From Paraphysomonas bandaiensis (taxonomy: Eukaryota > Chrysophyceae), in assembly GCA_965644295.1 (NCBI GenBank), contig CBFFRP010000442.1, positions 86,941 to 150,940 on the forward strand: a stretch of DNA of 64,000 nucleotides, in the 5' to 3' direction. Within the stretch, counting starts at the first letter, position 1. Every line of letters starts with the position of its first letter. Below are positions 42,550 through 57,700 of the stretch, in pieces. Under the pieces are notes generated by a model. The model was not told the DNA's origin. It searched no databases and saw only the letters and a program-made list of their open reading frames with translations. The translations under genes and the position numbers were made by a program.

Positions 42550-44402
42550 ATTCGTCAGCATGGCAGTTAATATTAGATTTGCATCAATATGGCGCTATTT
42601 TCACATTTAGATATTGTTGAAGTAGTGTATGCGAGTCTAAGAGTATGCAATGCAAAGCAGTCATGATTGCTTGCATATTATATAGTTAGTATATTGTCTA
42701 AAACAGAAACAATTATTTTAATAAATTAATTATTTTAATTATAAACTACTGCCAAGGTAATCCTTGTTGAGTTTTAGCATTATGTGTTATGTTGCAGAAA
42801 TGGGTGGTTTAATGAGCCACTATGATACAAGATACAAGGAGAGGGTGACGTATGTAGGAATATGAGATAAGAAGTAGCTAGTTGTTTTACTTAGGACAAA
42901 TAACATGAGTATTAAAGCCAGATATTTATATACTTGTCCAATACAGTGTATTATTCTCTAACCCTGGTATACATAATATATATATATATTATATATTACA
43001 TATATAGATATATATATTATTCCTGTCATATATATATACTCTCCGATTAGGGTTATGTCATATGTGTCTATCACGAAAGTGCCTGCCGCACAGACTATCC
43101 AGTCTCTCCCTCTCAACAAAGTTGGACTCACACCTTTTCGTGGTGTTCTGAAGGATAAGCACCGGAGATATTTCTCCTGGAAACTAACGTGAGCCGCAAA
43201 CATAGACTGCAGATAGTTTTCTGCCCACTCATATAGCTCATAGCCGAAAGCTTGTGTAGACGTCTTTAGGCCCTGAGGAACAAACAGGCATCCGGGAATA
43301 CGCCCATCTCAAGGGCGGGGTATTGGGCTGCGTGCTGAAGTCAAGCATCTGGGCTGTTCACCTTGAGGACCCAAAAATCCTGAAGTCAGCAGATGTCAGG
43401 TATATCAACATTCTGATTGCTCACTGCGTTTGCTTTGAGTGATAGAGAGAGATAGTGACGCACAAGCAGCTTTTGGTAGCGTTAAATAGTAGGATATCAG
43501 AGTTAAGCACTGGTTATTTCAATTGTTTTCCTAAATTGGTTCTGACTCTTACACGCCTATTGCTAATGATCAGACACTCGCTGCTATTTAATAATCCATT
43601 TACATAATAATACAAAGGTCAAGATTAATAGTTGTAGCTTTTATAGTGTAGGGGAAAAAGTATTTATTGGTTGTAGTGATGCTAAGTGTCCGACTTTGTT
43701 GAGAGATTATTAAATATATATATGATTGTTATTCCACTAAACCAATGTCCAATACACTGGAGCTGTCTGTATCGCCTGCAAGGCAGAGTCATTCGCTTGT
43801 TTTTTCTCCTTATTGTATGTATACTGCTTCAATGCTCGAAGGTCTTGAATAGGCGCCCAATTAATAGTTGAATAAATTTTTGTATTTTACTGTACTTTAA
43901 TCTATGAGTTAGAACTGTTCATATTGTATTCAATTGCGAAACATGTTCAATTGTCTTCGTCATTTCTACTGCGAAAATCCAATTTTTGCGGTAAGAATCG
44001 AAGATTGATGAAAAACTATAATATCTACAGGATAATCTCACATAATAATTCATTTAAATAATTGGCGATATGAGCAATAAAATGGTACCTGAAGTCAATG
44101 CACTAGTGTTCTTTTAGAAAATAAGTAATAATACCGAAGAGGTTACAATGCTTTCAATGAATTGATACGCAGCCTGGTCTTCGTAACCTTCTATTCAAGT
44201 AGATAGCGCAGTACCTAGAGGTTTCTGGAGAGGAAACTGGTATGTGACTGATAGGCTGTTTCTATAATTATTTTTAGGGAAATATTATGACACAACATAT
44301 CCAATATTTAATATCATATTTTCCGCATGAACTATACTCTCTACTGCAATTACACTAATTTCGAGACAGTTCGGCAATACTAAACCAATATAACTCTAAT
44401 AA
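42550..44402. other. Repeat-bearing convergent intergenic region
   Basis: Between the 3' ends of the SAM-GAF and coiled-coil genes. Holds (TA)n sequence near 42970-43035, a reverse-oriented copy of the long-inverted-repeat family (43255-43610) and AT-rich filler. No gene supported. Confidence 0.5.
43255..43610. mobile_element. Long-inverted-repeat family, copy 4 (reverse)
   Basis: Reverse complement of the 10-kb and 38-kb copies: GGCATCCGGGAATACGCCCA, GGGGTATTGGGCTGCG, CTGAAGTCAAGCATCTGGGC, CCTGAAGTCAGCAGATGTCAGG, then AGTAGGATATCAGAGTTAAG and ACGCCTATTGCTAATGATC. Differences from the other copies change predicted amino acids freely, so it is not under coding constraint. Confidence 0.6.
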
Positions 44403-45170
44403 CTACCGATCACTGCTTGCCTCTGACAAGTTCTCCAACTTCGTAATTTTATCGTAAGCGTTTTCAAGCTTTTCTTCCAAATCAACTATCAACTTATCCT
44501 GTTTGTCGTCAAAATATTACGCAGCCTCAGCAGAAGTAATATAAATATACCTTTAGTTCATCCATCGCTTGTAGATGGGTAACATTAGAGTCCTTCAACA
44601 GTCTGGCACACCAGGCATTGAGTCAAATTAAAGCTCATAGCTAAAAGACATATATACCTTTTAAGATTAGTGTTCTCTTGCTGCAGGTGATTTATTCGAT
44701 CAGCCATCTTTACATTATCCTGAGCTCATATATCACTGATAGAAGAGGGCAACACCAACAGAACAAACCTTTAAAATATCTTCACTATTTTTCAGACAAC
44801 ATTCCTGGCGTATCCTATTTATTATAATCAGCTATCGCATTCAATAACTACATCGATACTACATTTCCATTGTCGCGATACTTGTCGCCTTCACCTCTGC
44901 AACAGCTGAGGCATCTCTTAATGCGTTAATAAGAGTATCAGACGAGTCTGACGTTCTATCTAATAAAATTTCAGCAAAGTCGTGCATTTCCTTGAGTTCA
45001 GACTGCATCTCGCCCAGTTTCACACTCAACTCAACTTTCTGCTTTACTGCCTCGCTGAGTTCAGTTTCAAGTCGCATACATCGCTCTTCCATTGCCTTCA
45101 GCGCTTCGCCCTTATCGTCATCAATCTTTCGCTTTCGAGAGCCACTTAAAATATCAGTAATTTCATCCAT
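44403..45170 (-). CDS. Coiled-coil protein with five small exons
   Basis: 187-aa protein assembled from minus-strand exons 45170-44863, 44814-44769, 44719-44658, 44602-44551 and 44498-44403; introns of 48, 49, 55, 52 and similar length, total 564 nt in frame. The start MDEITDILSG at 45170 is followed by a basic SRKRKIDDDK that may be a nuclear signal; an upstream in-frame ATG exists at 45233. From about residue 25 on almost the whole chain is heptad-like coiled coil (AMEERCMRLETELSEAV, ADRINHLQQENTNLK, DKLIVDLEEKLENAYDK). Three internal exons are only 46-62 nt. No family recognised. It is divergent from the dynein gene with 553 bp between starts; any link to cilia would be guesswork. Confidence 0.72.
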
Positions 45171-45723
45171 AGCATGAATTTGACGGAATCTAATGATGCA
45201 GCAACAATCACTCACTGGATTAAATATATCCATCACCCACTCCGATCTGTATCGGCATCCTGTGTATATTTTTGTTTAAAGATGCCTCAATTATTGAGAC
45301 AACAATTACCTGTATTCCAGCCGTACATTGTATTGTAGTAATGTAGAGTATATTGGCTTCAATTTAGTTCCGAAAAATAAGATGCTGACTGCAGATACGT
45401 CGAAAGATTACAACAGTAAAAACTGAAAATGTTATCGTTTTAAGATCTCATCCCTACCTTGTCCGGCAGTTACAGCAGTCATGTTATGTATGGTAGTCTA
45501 CGCTGTCTGTATACACTGTATATGGTGGTGTGTTAGAGGGCGTAGTGTAGAGTATACGGTAGATCTATATGATAAGGTTCTGCTGCTATGTAGCAGTGGA
45601 CGTATATACTGTACTGGTATGGTATACTAGAAGAAGAAGCAGAGAGTAACGCCCAACACCACCTCACATATATATAACTCCACACTATACACACACCACA
45701 TACACTAGATATCGATCGCAGCC
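45171..45723. promoter_or_regulatory. Divergent promoter region of the dynein and coiled-coil genes
   Basis: 553 bp between divergent starts. A TATA-like CATATATATAACTCC lies at 45665-45679, about 50 bp before the dynein ATG, in a CACAC/CATACAC-rich leader. No conserved ciliary-gene element (for example an RFX X-box) could be confirmed by eye. Confidence 0.35.
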
Positions 45724-48700
45724 ATGTCTTTATCCGAAAGACATCGTTGGTGCGGAAAGAAGATTCTAGAGGCGTTTGCTCCTGAACTGGACGCAGATGC
45801 GGTGCAGACGTTTATCCGCAATGAAGCGGTGCTGCACAAGTTCACATCATTCTTCCGCGGAGACGGCGCGGGCAGATTGTTTGTTTTCTATCAGCCCACA
45901 ACTACATCTAGCGAGGACTGGAGTGAGGGATCAGGCCCCAAAGTGCTCTCTCTCTCTGATGGAAATGAGGGGGCGATGGTCCATAAGTGCTGCTATTTTG
46001 TGCGTAATGTTCAGCCCGGAACAGGTTTAGATTTAGCCAAAAGTGGAGATTCAGATCTTCTCTTTGGAGAAATAGGAGAGTCACCTTTGGGAACTATCGA
46101 AGCTATCTTAAGTCAATCTTATAGACCCATGCTCGATACATACGACAACTGGGGCAAAGTTGATGATGAGCAAAAAAATGACTTCATCTCTGAGATAGGA
46201 TCATTTATTAACAATATCAATGAAGCTTTAACGAGTTTTGCTAGTGGACTTGACCTTCGTGCCCCGGATCCTCGACTATATCGGGCACTGGAAATAAAAT
46301 CTCATCGCACTTCTTTACCCATCGAGAGTATTGATCATTTTGAGGTGCTGTTAAACGAATGGTGCAATCAGATAGAAAGATATTTAGATGCTCCCACACA
46401 TACAAGCCACTCTGATGATGTTGGGCCTCGTGGTGAGTTGGAGCATTGGCGTAGCCGCATGCAGAAACTCACAAGTATTACTGAGCAACTCAAGCGACAA
46501 GATTGCAAGCAAGTGACTGTGATTTTGTCTACTATCACAAAGAATACAACAGACCCGTCGAAACAAAATATTGTCAATCTTTTGCGACGTTGGAAGCAAA
46601 TTGACGTGAACATCACTGAGGCAGCTAATGAAGCCAAGGACAATGTAAAATATTTGTATACTCTTGAGCGATTTATTGATCCATTATACACGGGTAATGC
46701 TGAAACTATTACGGATACTCTCCCAGCTCTTATGAATTCGATAAAGATGATTCACACAATTGCTAGATATTACAATACTGCGGAACGTATGACATCTCTA
46801 TTTGCAAAAATTACGGAGCAAATGATCTGCAACTGTAAAATGCATATCACAGGAGATGAAACAATTGATTCGTTGTGGGAGAGTGATCCTCAAGAACTTG
46901 TACGCAAGCTGGAGGCCTGTCTCAAGCTCAACGAAGCGTATCAAGAGCACTACCGTATCACAAAAAATAAACTAGAGCAGAGCCCAAAGGGGAAGCAATT
47001 TTCCTTCAATGAGATGCAAATATTTGGGAAATTTGATTTGTTTTGTCGTCGTGTAATTAAACTGATCGATATGTTCAGCACAATCGATCAGTTCAATTCT
47101 CTTTCCAAGAATAAGCTTGAAGGCATGGAGAGACTAATTGATCAATTTCATCATATTGTCAAAGAATTTCGTCTGAAGAGACACGATCTTTTGGATTATC
47201 ACAATAACAAATTCGACCGTGACTACGTTGAGTTTAATGTGAAAATAACTGATTTGGAGGCAGCGTTGCAGCAATTCATAAATCAAAGTTTTGAGAACAT
47301 TACCAGCATTGAGCATTCCTTGCAATTATTGCGTAAATTTCAGAGCATACTACAGCGCGAGAGTTTAAAAAGCGATCTAGACTCGAAACTGAACATTATC
47401 TTTCAAAATTATGGGTTAGAATTGGAACAGGTACAGCAACTGTATGAGAAAGAGAAACACGACCCCCCTATTCCCCGTAATCTACCCCCAGTGGCCGGGA
47501 ATATTACGTGGTCGAGACATCTACTGAAACGCATTGAAGAGCCCATGAAGCAGTTTGAGTCAAATCAGAATGTACTGGCGGGAAAGGATGCCAAGCGTAT
47601 CATTAAGATGTACAACAAAGTCGCCAAAACGTTGGTGGCGTTCGAGTATCTCTGGTACCAAGCCTGGGTACAGAGTATAGATCAAGCGAAGGCGGGCCTT
47701 CAAGCTACTCTCATTATTCGTCACCCCGATGACGGTAAGCTTTATGTGAATTTTGATCAAGAGATTCTGCAGTTGATCCGTGAGGCCAAGTGCTTGGACC
47801 GTATGTCGATCGATGTCCCTGATGGGGCACGAATTGTTTTATTCCAAGAGGAGAAATTCAAGAATTATCACAATGAGTTGCATTGGGCCCTCTCAGAATA
47901 CGATAAAGTTGTCTCTAAGGTTATCCCTGTTACAGCAATGGTTCTCCGTCCCCATTTCCGTGATATGGAATATAAACTCCGTCCTGGCATGATCACTCTC
48001 ACTTGGACATCCATGAATATTGATGCCTACAAGCATCACATTCACACAGGCCTTCGTAAACTTGAGGAACTTGTGGCTAATATAAATGACATCATAGAGA
48101 ACCGCATTGAGAAAAATCTTAAGATTGTTTCCAAAACTTTATTGGTGGACCTACCGGATAGTGACTCTTTCACAGTTGAAGAGTTCGTTAAAATGCAAGA
48201 GAAGCATATTGCCAAACAGTCCACGTTATTGCAAGGCAAGAATCTTGAAATTGAGTTTGCCGTGCGTGATTTGATCAAGACGATATCGAGCTATAAACTT
48301 GACAGTCATGTGGAGGGAATTGCTGAGGATGAAATTACCAAATTAAAGAAGCACTACAACCACTTTATGTATCAGGCACTACTTCACTGTGCCAAGAACT
48401 CTATGAATGCGTTGAAAAAACGCATTGGATCTCGCTCCACCACAGTTTTTGACGAAGCGTCTGGTGTCAGTCGCAACACAGAAGTACAGCCATTTTTTGA
48501 GGTTGACATTCAACTGGCAGCTCCAAATGTCGTATTGCATCCTTCTCTGGATGAGATTCAAGAGTGCATCAATCGCTCTGCTCAAGCGATTTTGAGGTGC
48601 TTCAAAACTGTTAAGGACTGGAATTTTGAGTCGGAAGTGGCGAGAAACAAAACTTTTTTTGATCGTATCACAAAAGATATCGAAATTGTACGTGTTGCGC

Positions 48701-51700
48701 TGTTGCTAACTGGTTGCATTCAGGGCATTCGTAATACGGTGCAGGATTATCTAAACTCATTCGCACAGTATGACTGGCTCTGGCACTCGGATAAAGACTC
48801 AGTGTACTCTGAGTTCATGAAGGGACACCCTTCTCTGGATGATTATGAGAAAAAGCTCAAATCTTTTGGATCTGTTGATTCGAATATCGCTTGCATTGAC
48901 GATGTACATAATATTGGTGCCTTATCTCTACGCACTGTGAGCATTAAATCGCAACTTCGATCTGAGTGTAACAGATGGAAAGTCAAGTTTTCGGATAACC
49001 TTCATGCTCAAGCTAAGAGTAGATTAGAGCAGTTAACAGAATACATTCGTATGACCAACGGTAAAGTGGTGCGCGAAGTCACCGATTTGGACACATTGCG
49101 ATTTATAATGCGTTTATTGGTGGACGTTCGCGATCGTGAATCTTCTATGGACATGGAAATAAATCCGATTATGGACATGTATCGCATGTTAGAGTCTTAT
49201 CTTCCCGCGGGGTTTATGGAGAAAGAAGAAATCGACAAGAAGACTGTCCTTCGACCAAACTGGAAGAAGCTACTTAAGCAGGCGGAAATGCGTACTGAAG
49301 AACTGTCCAAGACTCAAATGAAGTACAAACGGCAGCTTCTTCGAGATATCAAAGAATTTAAGCATGACGTGGAAAATTTCCGAGAAGACTTTCTTCGAAA
49401 TGGACCAATGGTTGATGGTATTTCTGCCAATGATGCAGTTGACAGACTCAGCAGATTCAAGGAAGAGTACAAGATACGGGACAGAAAGATGGAGTCTTAT
49501 CGTGGCGGCGAGGAATTGTTTGCGCTACCCCTCACTGATTATCCCGACCTGGAGAAAACTAGCAAAGAGCTCAAGCTCGCAGATCAGTTATTTTCTTTGT
49601 ATGTAGACGTGCTAGGTACATTGAACGAGTGGAAGAACGTTCTATGGGTTGATGTTAAAGAGAAGGTCGGTGAAATGAACGAAAAAATTGAAGCGTTCTC
49701 CTTGCGGTGCAAGAAGTTGCCTAGCAGACTACGCGAGTACAATGCTTATAAGACGTTAAAATCCCAGATCGAGGATTTCATGGTATTTCTTCCGCTTCTG
49801 CAGGAACTCTCTAAAGAAAGTATACGTGATCGCCATTGGGATGAGATTATACAGATCACTAATGCTGAGTTTGATTACCAAGATCCGGAGTTTAGATTGG
49901 GCGCATTGATGGAAATTAATATGGTCGCACATGGCGAGGACATTGAGGAAGTTACTGATGGTGCGGACAAACAACTTAAGATAGAGAAGGGCTTGGTCGA
50001 AATAGAAGAGCGATGGGCATCATTCAGCTTTTCTTTTAGAGAATGGAAAAATAGAAATATCCAGATTCTCCTTGGAACAGTGGGTGTGATGGAGGAGCTT
50101 GAAGAGGCACAGATGAATCTTCAGGCTTTTTTGACAATGCGCCATGTAGCTCCTTTCAGAGAACGTGCGCAGGAGCTCCTTCAGACACTTTCGGATGCAT
50201 CCGACACACTTGAAAGGTGGCTCAAAGTACAGATGATGTGGTGCTCTCTTGAATCCGTTTTCACTGGAGGCGATATTGCAAAGCAGATGCCCATGGAAGC
50301 CAAGAAGTTTGGAAAGATAGATAAGGAGTGGGCAAAAGTTATGGGAAAAGCATATGAGACTCAGATTGTTGTAGACTGCTGTGCGAACGAGGTTCTGAGG
50401 GCTGCTCTACCTGTTATGTATCAGGAACTGGAGAAGTGTCAGAAATCTTTGGAAGGTTATCTCGAACAGAAGCGAAATAAGTTTCCCCGTTTTTATTTCG
50501 TCTCTAACCCTGGTCTTCTGATCATCTTATCACAAGGATCTGACCCTCTATCGATGAACGACCACTACGAGAAGGTGTTTGATGCTATTTCCTATGTGGA
50601 ACATAACAAAAAGGATAAGACCATAATTGAGAAGATGCATGGAGATGGAGGACCTGGCCACGAGGTAGTACCATTCTCGACAGCAGTAAAAGCTGTTGGA
50701 AATATCGAGGACTGGCTATGCGATCTGCTGAAAAAACAGCAGCTTACTATGAAAGATATTGCTCGCAACTGCTCCAGTGAAGTCACACAAGTGGCCAATG
50801 ACATTCACCACCTTCGAGGGTTTGTGGATTCCTATGTTTCTCAGTTTGCATTGTTGGGCGTGCAAATGTTATGGACAATGGACATGCAAATGTCTCTGGA
50901 ACAATGTCGCTCAAAGAAGAATGTGATGAAGGAGTGCAATCAACGCCAGGCTGAAATTTTAAAAGAAATGAGCAGTTGGTGTCTCACAGATTTAGGTTCG
51001 AAAGTAAATCGTCGAAAGATTGAGACCTTGGTAACGATTCACGTACACCAGCGTGATGTGACCAATGAACTCGCCGCGCTTGCTAGAGTCAAGAAAATCC
51101 AAGATCCAAATGATTTTGAGTGGTTAAAGCAGGCTCGATTCTACTGGCGACCTTCGGCTTACGATGAAGTATCCAGCGAAGGAGCATGTATCATAGCCAT
51201 CACCGATGTAGATTTCAACTACCAGTTTGAGTATTTGGGTGCAAAGGAGCGCCTAGTGATCACCCCTCTGACGGATCGCTGCTATATCACTCTTGCACAA
51301 GCTCTGGGTATGTTTTTTGGGGGTGCCCCTGCAGGTCCTGCTGGCACTGGAAAGACTGAAACTGTGAAGGATTTGGGACGTTCACTTGGCATTTTTGTTG
51401 TTGTGACGAACTGTACAGATCAGCAGTCGTACCTTGACTGCGCCAAAATTTTTAAAGGTCTGTGCATGGCCGGTCTCTGGGGATGCTTCGACGAGTTCAA
51501 CCGAATTAGACTACCTGTTCTTTCCGTGGTGGCCCAGCAGGTTCTCTCTATTCTAAACGCGAAGAAGTCTGGAGTTGTGAGCTTTCAGTTCCCTGGTGAT
51601 CCGCAGAATGTTACACTTATCCCCTGCTGTGGATTTTTCATAACAATGAATCCAGGGTATGCTGGAAGACAGGAGCTGCCTGAGAATTTGAAGACTTTAT

Positions 51701-54700
51701 TCAGAGGGGTTGCCATGATGGTTCCCGATTTTCAAATGATTATTAAAGTGAAACTTTGCTCTGTTGGTTACGAGCAATTCGATATTCTATCACAGAAGTT
51801 CTTCGTACTGTACAATACCAGTAAGGAACAGCTCTCCGCTCAGAAACACTACGACTGGGGTTTGAGAAATATTCTAGCCGTGCTACGTACCGCTGGGCAG
51901 ACTAAACGCGATAACCTTAGAGCAGACGAGGCTTTCCTGCTCTACCGAACCTTGCGTGAGATGAATCTTTCGAAAATGGTCGCTCAAGATGTGCCCCTCT
52001 TTTTGTCACTTCTTGCCGACCTGTTCCCCCAGTGCCCTCCGCCACCGAAGGCGGACTATCCCGATCTGGAAGCTGCACTGAAGAAGAGCGTGGAATCGAA
52101 TAAGCTTGTGTATCACCCTACATGGGTTACCAAAGTGCTTCAATTATATGATACCACTCTTGTACGTCATGGTATCATGCTTGTTGGGCCGACTGGTGGT
52201 GGTAAAACACAGATATTCAAAAACTTGCGCTCCTCTCTTGAGATCACCACGGGCATCACTCACAAAGATTGTCGCCTCAATCCTAAAGCAATACGCGCCC
52301 AGGAGATGTATGGTGAGGTGGACCCGCTTTCTGGCGAGTGGACCACCGGAGTTTTTGCAGCCATGTGGGCAAAGTATAACAACCGTGCGAATACTTTCAA
52401 CATGTGGCTGATTGCTGATGGTCCGGTAGATGCGATTTGGATTGAGGACTTAAACACTGTGCTAGACGACAACAGAATACTTACTCTCGCTAACGGCGAC
52501 CGCATTCCTATGACGGACAATGTGAAAATAATGTTTGAAGTTGAGACCCTTGTCAATGCTTCTCCCGCCACAGTGTCACGAGCTGGAATTATTTATGTGT
52601 CTGATACTGATTTAGATTGGGCCCCCTACGTTGAAGGGTGGATTCTTAAACAGCCTTCATCCCAACAAGCAATTCTAAGGAGTCTTTTTACCAAATATAT
52701 GGGCAACTGTACTCCCACAGACCCTGGTCATTCTTTTGAATTCTTGACAAGAAATTGCCATCAAGTTATGAATTGCTCTCGTATTGGTATGATTATGGGA
52801 CTTTGTGATTTATTCAAGGGACTGACGGAAGGAAAGGATTCAATTGATATTTCTGTCGACATGGAAGAGCGCATGGAAAAAATATTTTTGTATTGCTATT
52901 TCTGGACTGTGGGTGGATTAATCGAGGCTGATGACAGGAAGAAACTTGATGCATATGTACGTACTTTGGATAAGAACAGTCGAATGCCACAGTGCATCGA
53001 AGATACGACAGTGTATGAGTACTTCGTAGATGAAACAGGAAACTGGAGTCTGTGGCGTCCACCGAAGTGGGTATACCCTGTAGGCCAGGAAAAGCTTGAC
53101 TTTTCTAATTTACTTGTACCAACCATGGACTCGACTCGGGCCTCTTATAACTGCACACACATTCACAAGCAGAAGAAGGCTGTGTGTATTGTCGGTGCTG
53201 AGGGCACTGCCAAGACTTCTACCACGTTGATGTTTTTTGGAACTCTTGATCCGGAGGTGATGCTCGTAAAACGAGTCAATTTTTCAAGTGCAACTACTCC
53301 ATTCATGTGTCAGAGTGCCATCGAGGTCGAGCTTGAAAAACGCGGCGGTAAAAACTTTGGCCCTCCTGGTGGAAAGGCAATGACTATATTCATGGATGAC
53401 ATGAGCATGCCCGAGGTCAACAAGTGGGGTGATCAGCCAACATTAGAAATGGTTCGACTAATTGTTGAGTTCGGCGGTTTCTGCTTCTTGGACAAGGACA
53501 AGAGAGGTGACTTCAAAGTGTGTGAAGATTTGCAATATATTGCTGCTATGCAGCATCCTGGTGGCGGCAAAAACGATATTCCCAACCGCCTCAAACGCAA
53601 TTTTTTTATTTTCAACTTGGTGCTCCCTTCAATCATTTCAATCAACGATATATATGGTCAGATGCTTGCTGGGAGATTCCCTGCTAATACTTTCCCTGCG
53701 GAAACACTTGATGTCGTGAACAAGCTTACAGGTGCCACCATTGAGTTGTGGAGAACGATGAAAGATAAAATGCTTCCCACACCGGCAAAATTTCACTACA
53801 TTTTTAATCTTCGCGAACTCTCTCGTGTGTTTCAAGGCATTCTTCTTACTCCCACAGACACAATTAAGACAGGTGGATATAGGTGTGAGACTAACGTAAC
53901 AAAATTTAAAGGTGGGGGAATTACCTTATTGAATATTTGGAAACATGAATGTGGCCGCGTATTTTCTGATAAGCTCACAAATTTAAAGGACAAGGCAACT
54001 TTCAACAAGTTTATAGATGCCCAAATTGTCCAGACTTTTGGAAATCTATCAGAGCATGCTAAAGAGCCTTTTTATATGGTGAATTTTCTACGGCCTGATG
54101 TGTATGACGAAGAAGGTGTCCTTGTCGAGGATGCACCCAAGATGTATGAACCAGGGGGGACACTTACTGATGTTAAACCGATTGTTTTGGCGTTCCTGGA
54201 GCGGTTCAATACGGAATTTCCGGCGAAAAAAATGGAACTTGTTCTTTTCAATGATGCTCTGGAGCATTTACTTCGCTTGAATCGATTAATGGAGATGCCC
54301 AGAGGGTCTGGTCTGTTGGTCGGTGTAGGCGGGTCCGGAAAGCAGTCACTTACCCGCCTGTCGTCATATATTTCTCGAGCTACCCAATTTCAGATCACCC
54401 TCACTAAACAGTACAATAAAAATTCTTTTATGGAAGACATGAAAGCGCTATTTAAATCCGCTGGTCATTTATGTAAACCAACAACATTCTTGTTCACCGA
54501 GTCTGAGATAAAAGACGAGGTGTTCCTGGAGTACATCAATAGTGTCCTTCTCACTGGTGATATTCCTGGTTTGTTTGCTAAGGATGAGGTTATGGCCATC
54601 ACTGCAGATCTTCGCACTAAATTTGTCAAGGAGAGGCCTCACTTGGAGGATAATCAGGACAACCTAAAACAATTTTTCATTGACAAAGTAAGAGATAATC

Positions 54701-57700
54701 TGCATTTGATGATCTGTATGTCTCCAATGAACCCGCGTTTCCCAGTGCGCGCCAGAAAATTTCCTGGTATTATTTCTTGTCCAACTATCGATTGGTTCTT
54801 GCCGTGGCCCGCGGATGCTTTAGTTGAGCTATCACAAGCGTTTATTGCCAATTTCCATGTGGAGTGCACGCCTGAGGTAAAGCAGGGACTTATGACTCAC
54901 ATGGGTATGGTGCACAGTATGGTGACGGAAGTGTGCGACGAGTACTTTGTCAAGATGCGTCGTCGTGTGTACCAAACCCCGAAGTCGTATCTGTCCTTTA
55001 TTCAAAACTTCACACATCAGTATGGAATCAAACTTGCTGAACTGAAGGTTAAGGAAGGAAGAGTAAATCTAGGTTTGCAGAAGCTGATTCAAGGAGCAGA
55101 AGATGTAGAGGAAATGAAGCTCGTACTTGCAGAGGAGCAGGTAAAGCTGGAGGTGGCCACAAAAGACACCAACAAGATGCTTGAGTCGCTCGAAGTTTCC
55201 TCTGCTGAGGCCAAGCGTGAGAGTGATAAGGTGACAACAATAAAGAACAAGTGCTTAGAGGACTCAAACCGCATTGGCGATGAAAAGGCAGCATGCATGG
55301 CAGATTTGGCGAAAGCACAACCCTTCGTTGATGAGGCAGAGACTGCCATTCGTTCCATCAAGCCGGCAGATATTCAGGAGGTGAAACGGTTTGCCAATCC
55401 TGCCATTATTATCCAGCTTGTGTTTGATGGCATTTTATTGTTATTCAAGCTCCCTATGAACCCACCTAGAGCCGCCAAGCTGAACGTTGCCAAGCAAGAT
55501 ATTAATTTCATTGAGCCGTCCTTCAGGCCTCATGGTGTCGCAGTCATGAACCAAGCTGATTTTTTGAAGCAAGTTGTTGACTTCGGTGGGTCAGGAAAAG
55601 ATAAGATTAATGAAGAGACAATTGAGTTTCTATCACCTTACGTCGAATTGGAGGGCTTTACAGCAGCGGTGGCTAAGAATGCTTCTAAAGCCGCTGAAGG
55701 ACTTTGTGTGTGGGTGCGCGCCATGAAATTTTACCACGAAGCGTCCAAGATCGTAAAGCCGAAATTAGAGGCCCTATCTGTCGCAGAGGCTAATCTTGAA
55801 GCTGCCAACAAAGCCCTCAATGCGGCTGAGATGAGACTTGAAAGTTGCCAGGCTCGTCTCGCAGAACTGCAGGCCATGTTTGATACCCAAATGGCAGAGA
55901 AGAAACGCATTGAAGACGGTGCCCTTGCTCTGCAGCGAAAAATGATGATGGCTTCTCAGCTTATTGGTGGGCTTGCTGGGGAGCGTGTTCGTTGGACGGA
56001 TGATTCTAATAACTTCTCCGATATGAAGCGCCGACTTGTCGGTGATTGCGCTGTTAGTTGTGCTTTCACGTGCTACTGTGGACCATTCAATCAGGAATTT
56101 AGACGCTATCTCGTGGAAGATAAGTTCATCAATGATTGTAACTCTCGCGGTGTACCGGTTACAAATGGACTTGATATCATATCATTTATGGTTGATATTG
56201 GTACGATTGGTGATTGGAACATGCAGGGACTCCCAGCAGACCCTCTTTCAATTCAAAATGGTATTTTGGTCACTCGTAGCAGTCGCTTCCCATTGATGAT
56301 CGATCCACAAGGCCAGGCTATTAATTGGATTAAGAACAGAGAAGCGAGTAATGTGCCAGCATGGGGACAGGCTTCGATCACAGATCCCAAGCTCAAAGAC
56401 AAACTTGAATTCTGCATGGGTGATGGTATGGCACTTATTGTGATTGGTGTTGAGGAAGATATTGATCCCATGCTGGACCCAGTTATGGAGAGACAGATTA
56501 TTCGTAAGGGCAAAAGGATGTTTATTAATGTATCCGACAAGATGATGGACTTCGATGAAAAATTCATGATGTACTTCATTACCCGCCTTCCGAATCCTAA
56601 TTTTAGTCCGGAGTTGCAGGCCAAAACAACAGTGGTGGACTTTACTGTGACGCAGAAAGGACTCGAAGAACAGCTCCTTGGTAAAGTGATCGGTAAAGAG
56701 CAGAAAGCTCTTGAAGACCAACTGAATGATGTTCTTGAGGAAGTGAATATGAACACGAAGTCTCTGATGGCACTGGATGCATCTCTTCTTGAAAGATTGA
56801 CTTCAAACACTGGAAACTTGTTGGAAGATGAAGAGCTTATAGGGGTTCTTGCGAATACGAAGGCGAAGGCTGCGGAGGTTAACAGTAAACTAACCGCCGC
56901 TGCGGACACCAAGGCTAGCATCGCGGAAAAGCGCGAACAGTTCAGACCTGTGGCGACCCGAGGATCTGTGTTGTACTTCGCCATCGTTGAAATGTCTAAT
57001 GTAAATTGCATGTATCAAACTTCTCTTGCTCAATTTTTGGAACTCTTCATTGACTCGATGGATAAGGCTGAGAAAGCTTCGCTTGCTTCCAAGAGAGTTG
57101 CCAATATTATCGATACGATGACTTATTTAGTATATCGATATGTTAATCGTGGTTTGTATGAGGCAGACAAGCTGACCTACATTTTACTGGTCACTCTGAA
57201 GATTATGATCACTGCTGGTAGTTTGCGTCAAAGTGATATGATTTTGTTCCTGCGAGGTGGAGCGGCATTGGATATAAATAGCGTCCGTCGAAAGCCATTT
57301 AACTGGATTTCCAATGAAGCTTGGTTGAACGTTGTGGAGCTCTCTCAGTCTTTGAAGTTCTTTGCAGACTTGCCTAACGAGATGTCTTCCAATGAAGCCA
57401 TGTGGCGACGCTGGTATGAAGACAATGAGCCTGAGGCAATTGGAATCCCAGACTATGAGGCCCGTATATCCGAAGTGAAAGATATTGGTTCTTTCTACAA
57501 ACTCCTCTTGGTTCGTTCACTTCGTGTGGATAGATGCATGCTCATGAGTAAGTGGTTTGTACGCAACACAGAGGAGATGGGCCCAAAATTTGTGGAGCCT
57601 GTGACCGACACAATCGAGTCCATTTATGATGGGATGGTTGCACATACTCCTGTCATCTTCCTGCTTTCAACTGGTGCTGATCCGACAGATGCTATTGAGA

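Noticed and set aside
42766-42800. TGTTGAGTTTTAGC as another LTR start
   Set aside because: Similarity to the relic LTRs stops after about 14 bases and there is no polypurine tract.
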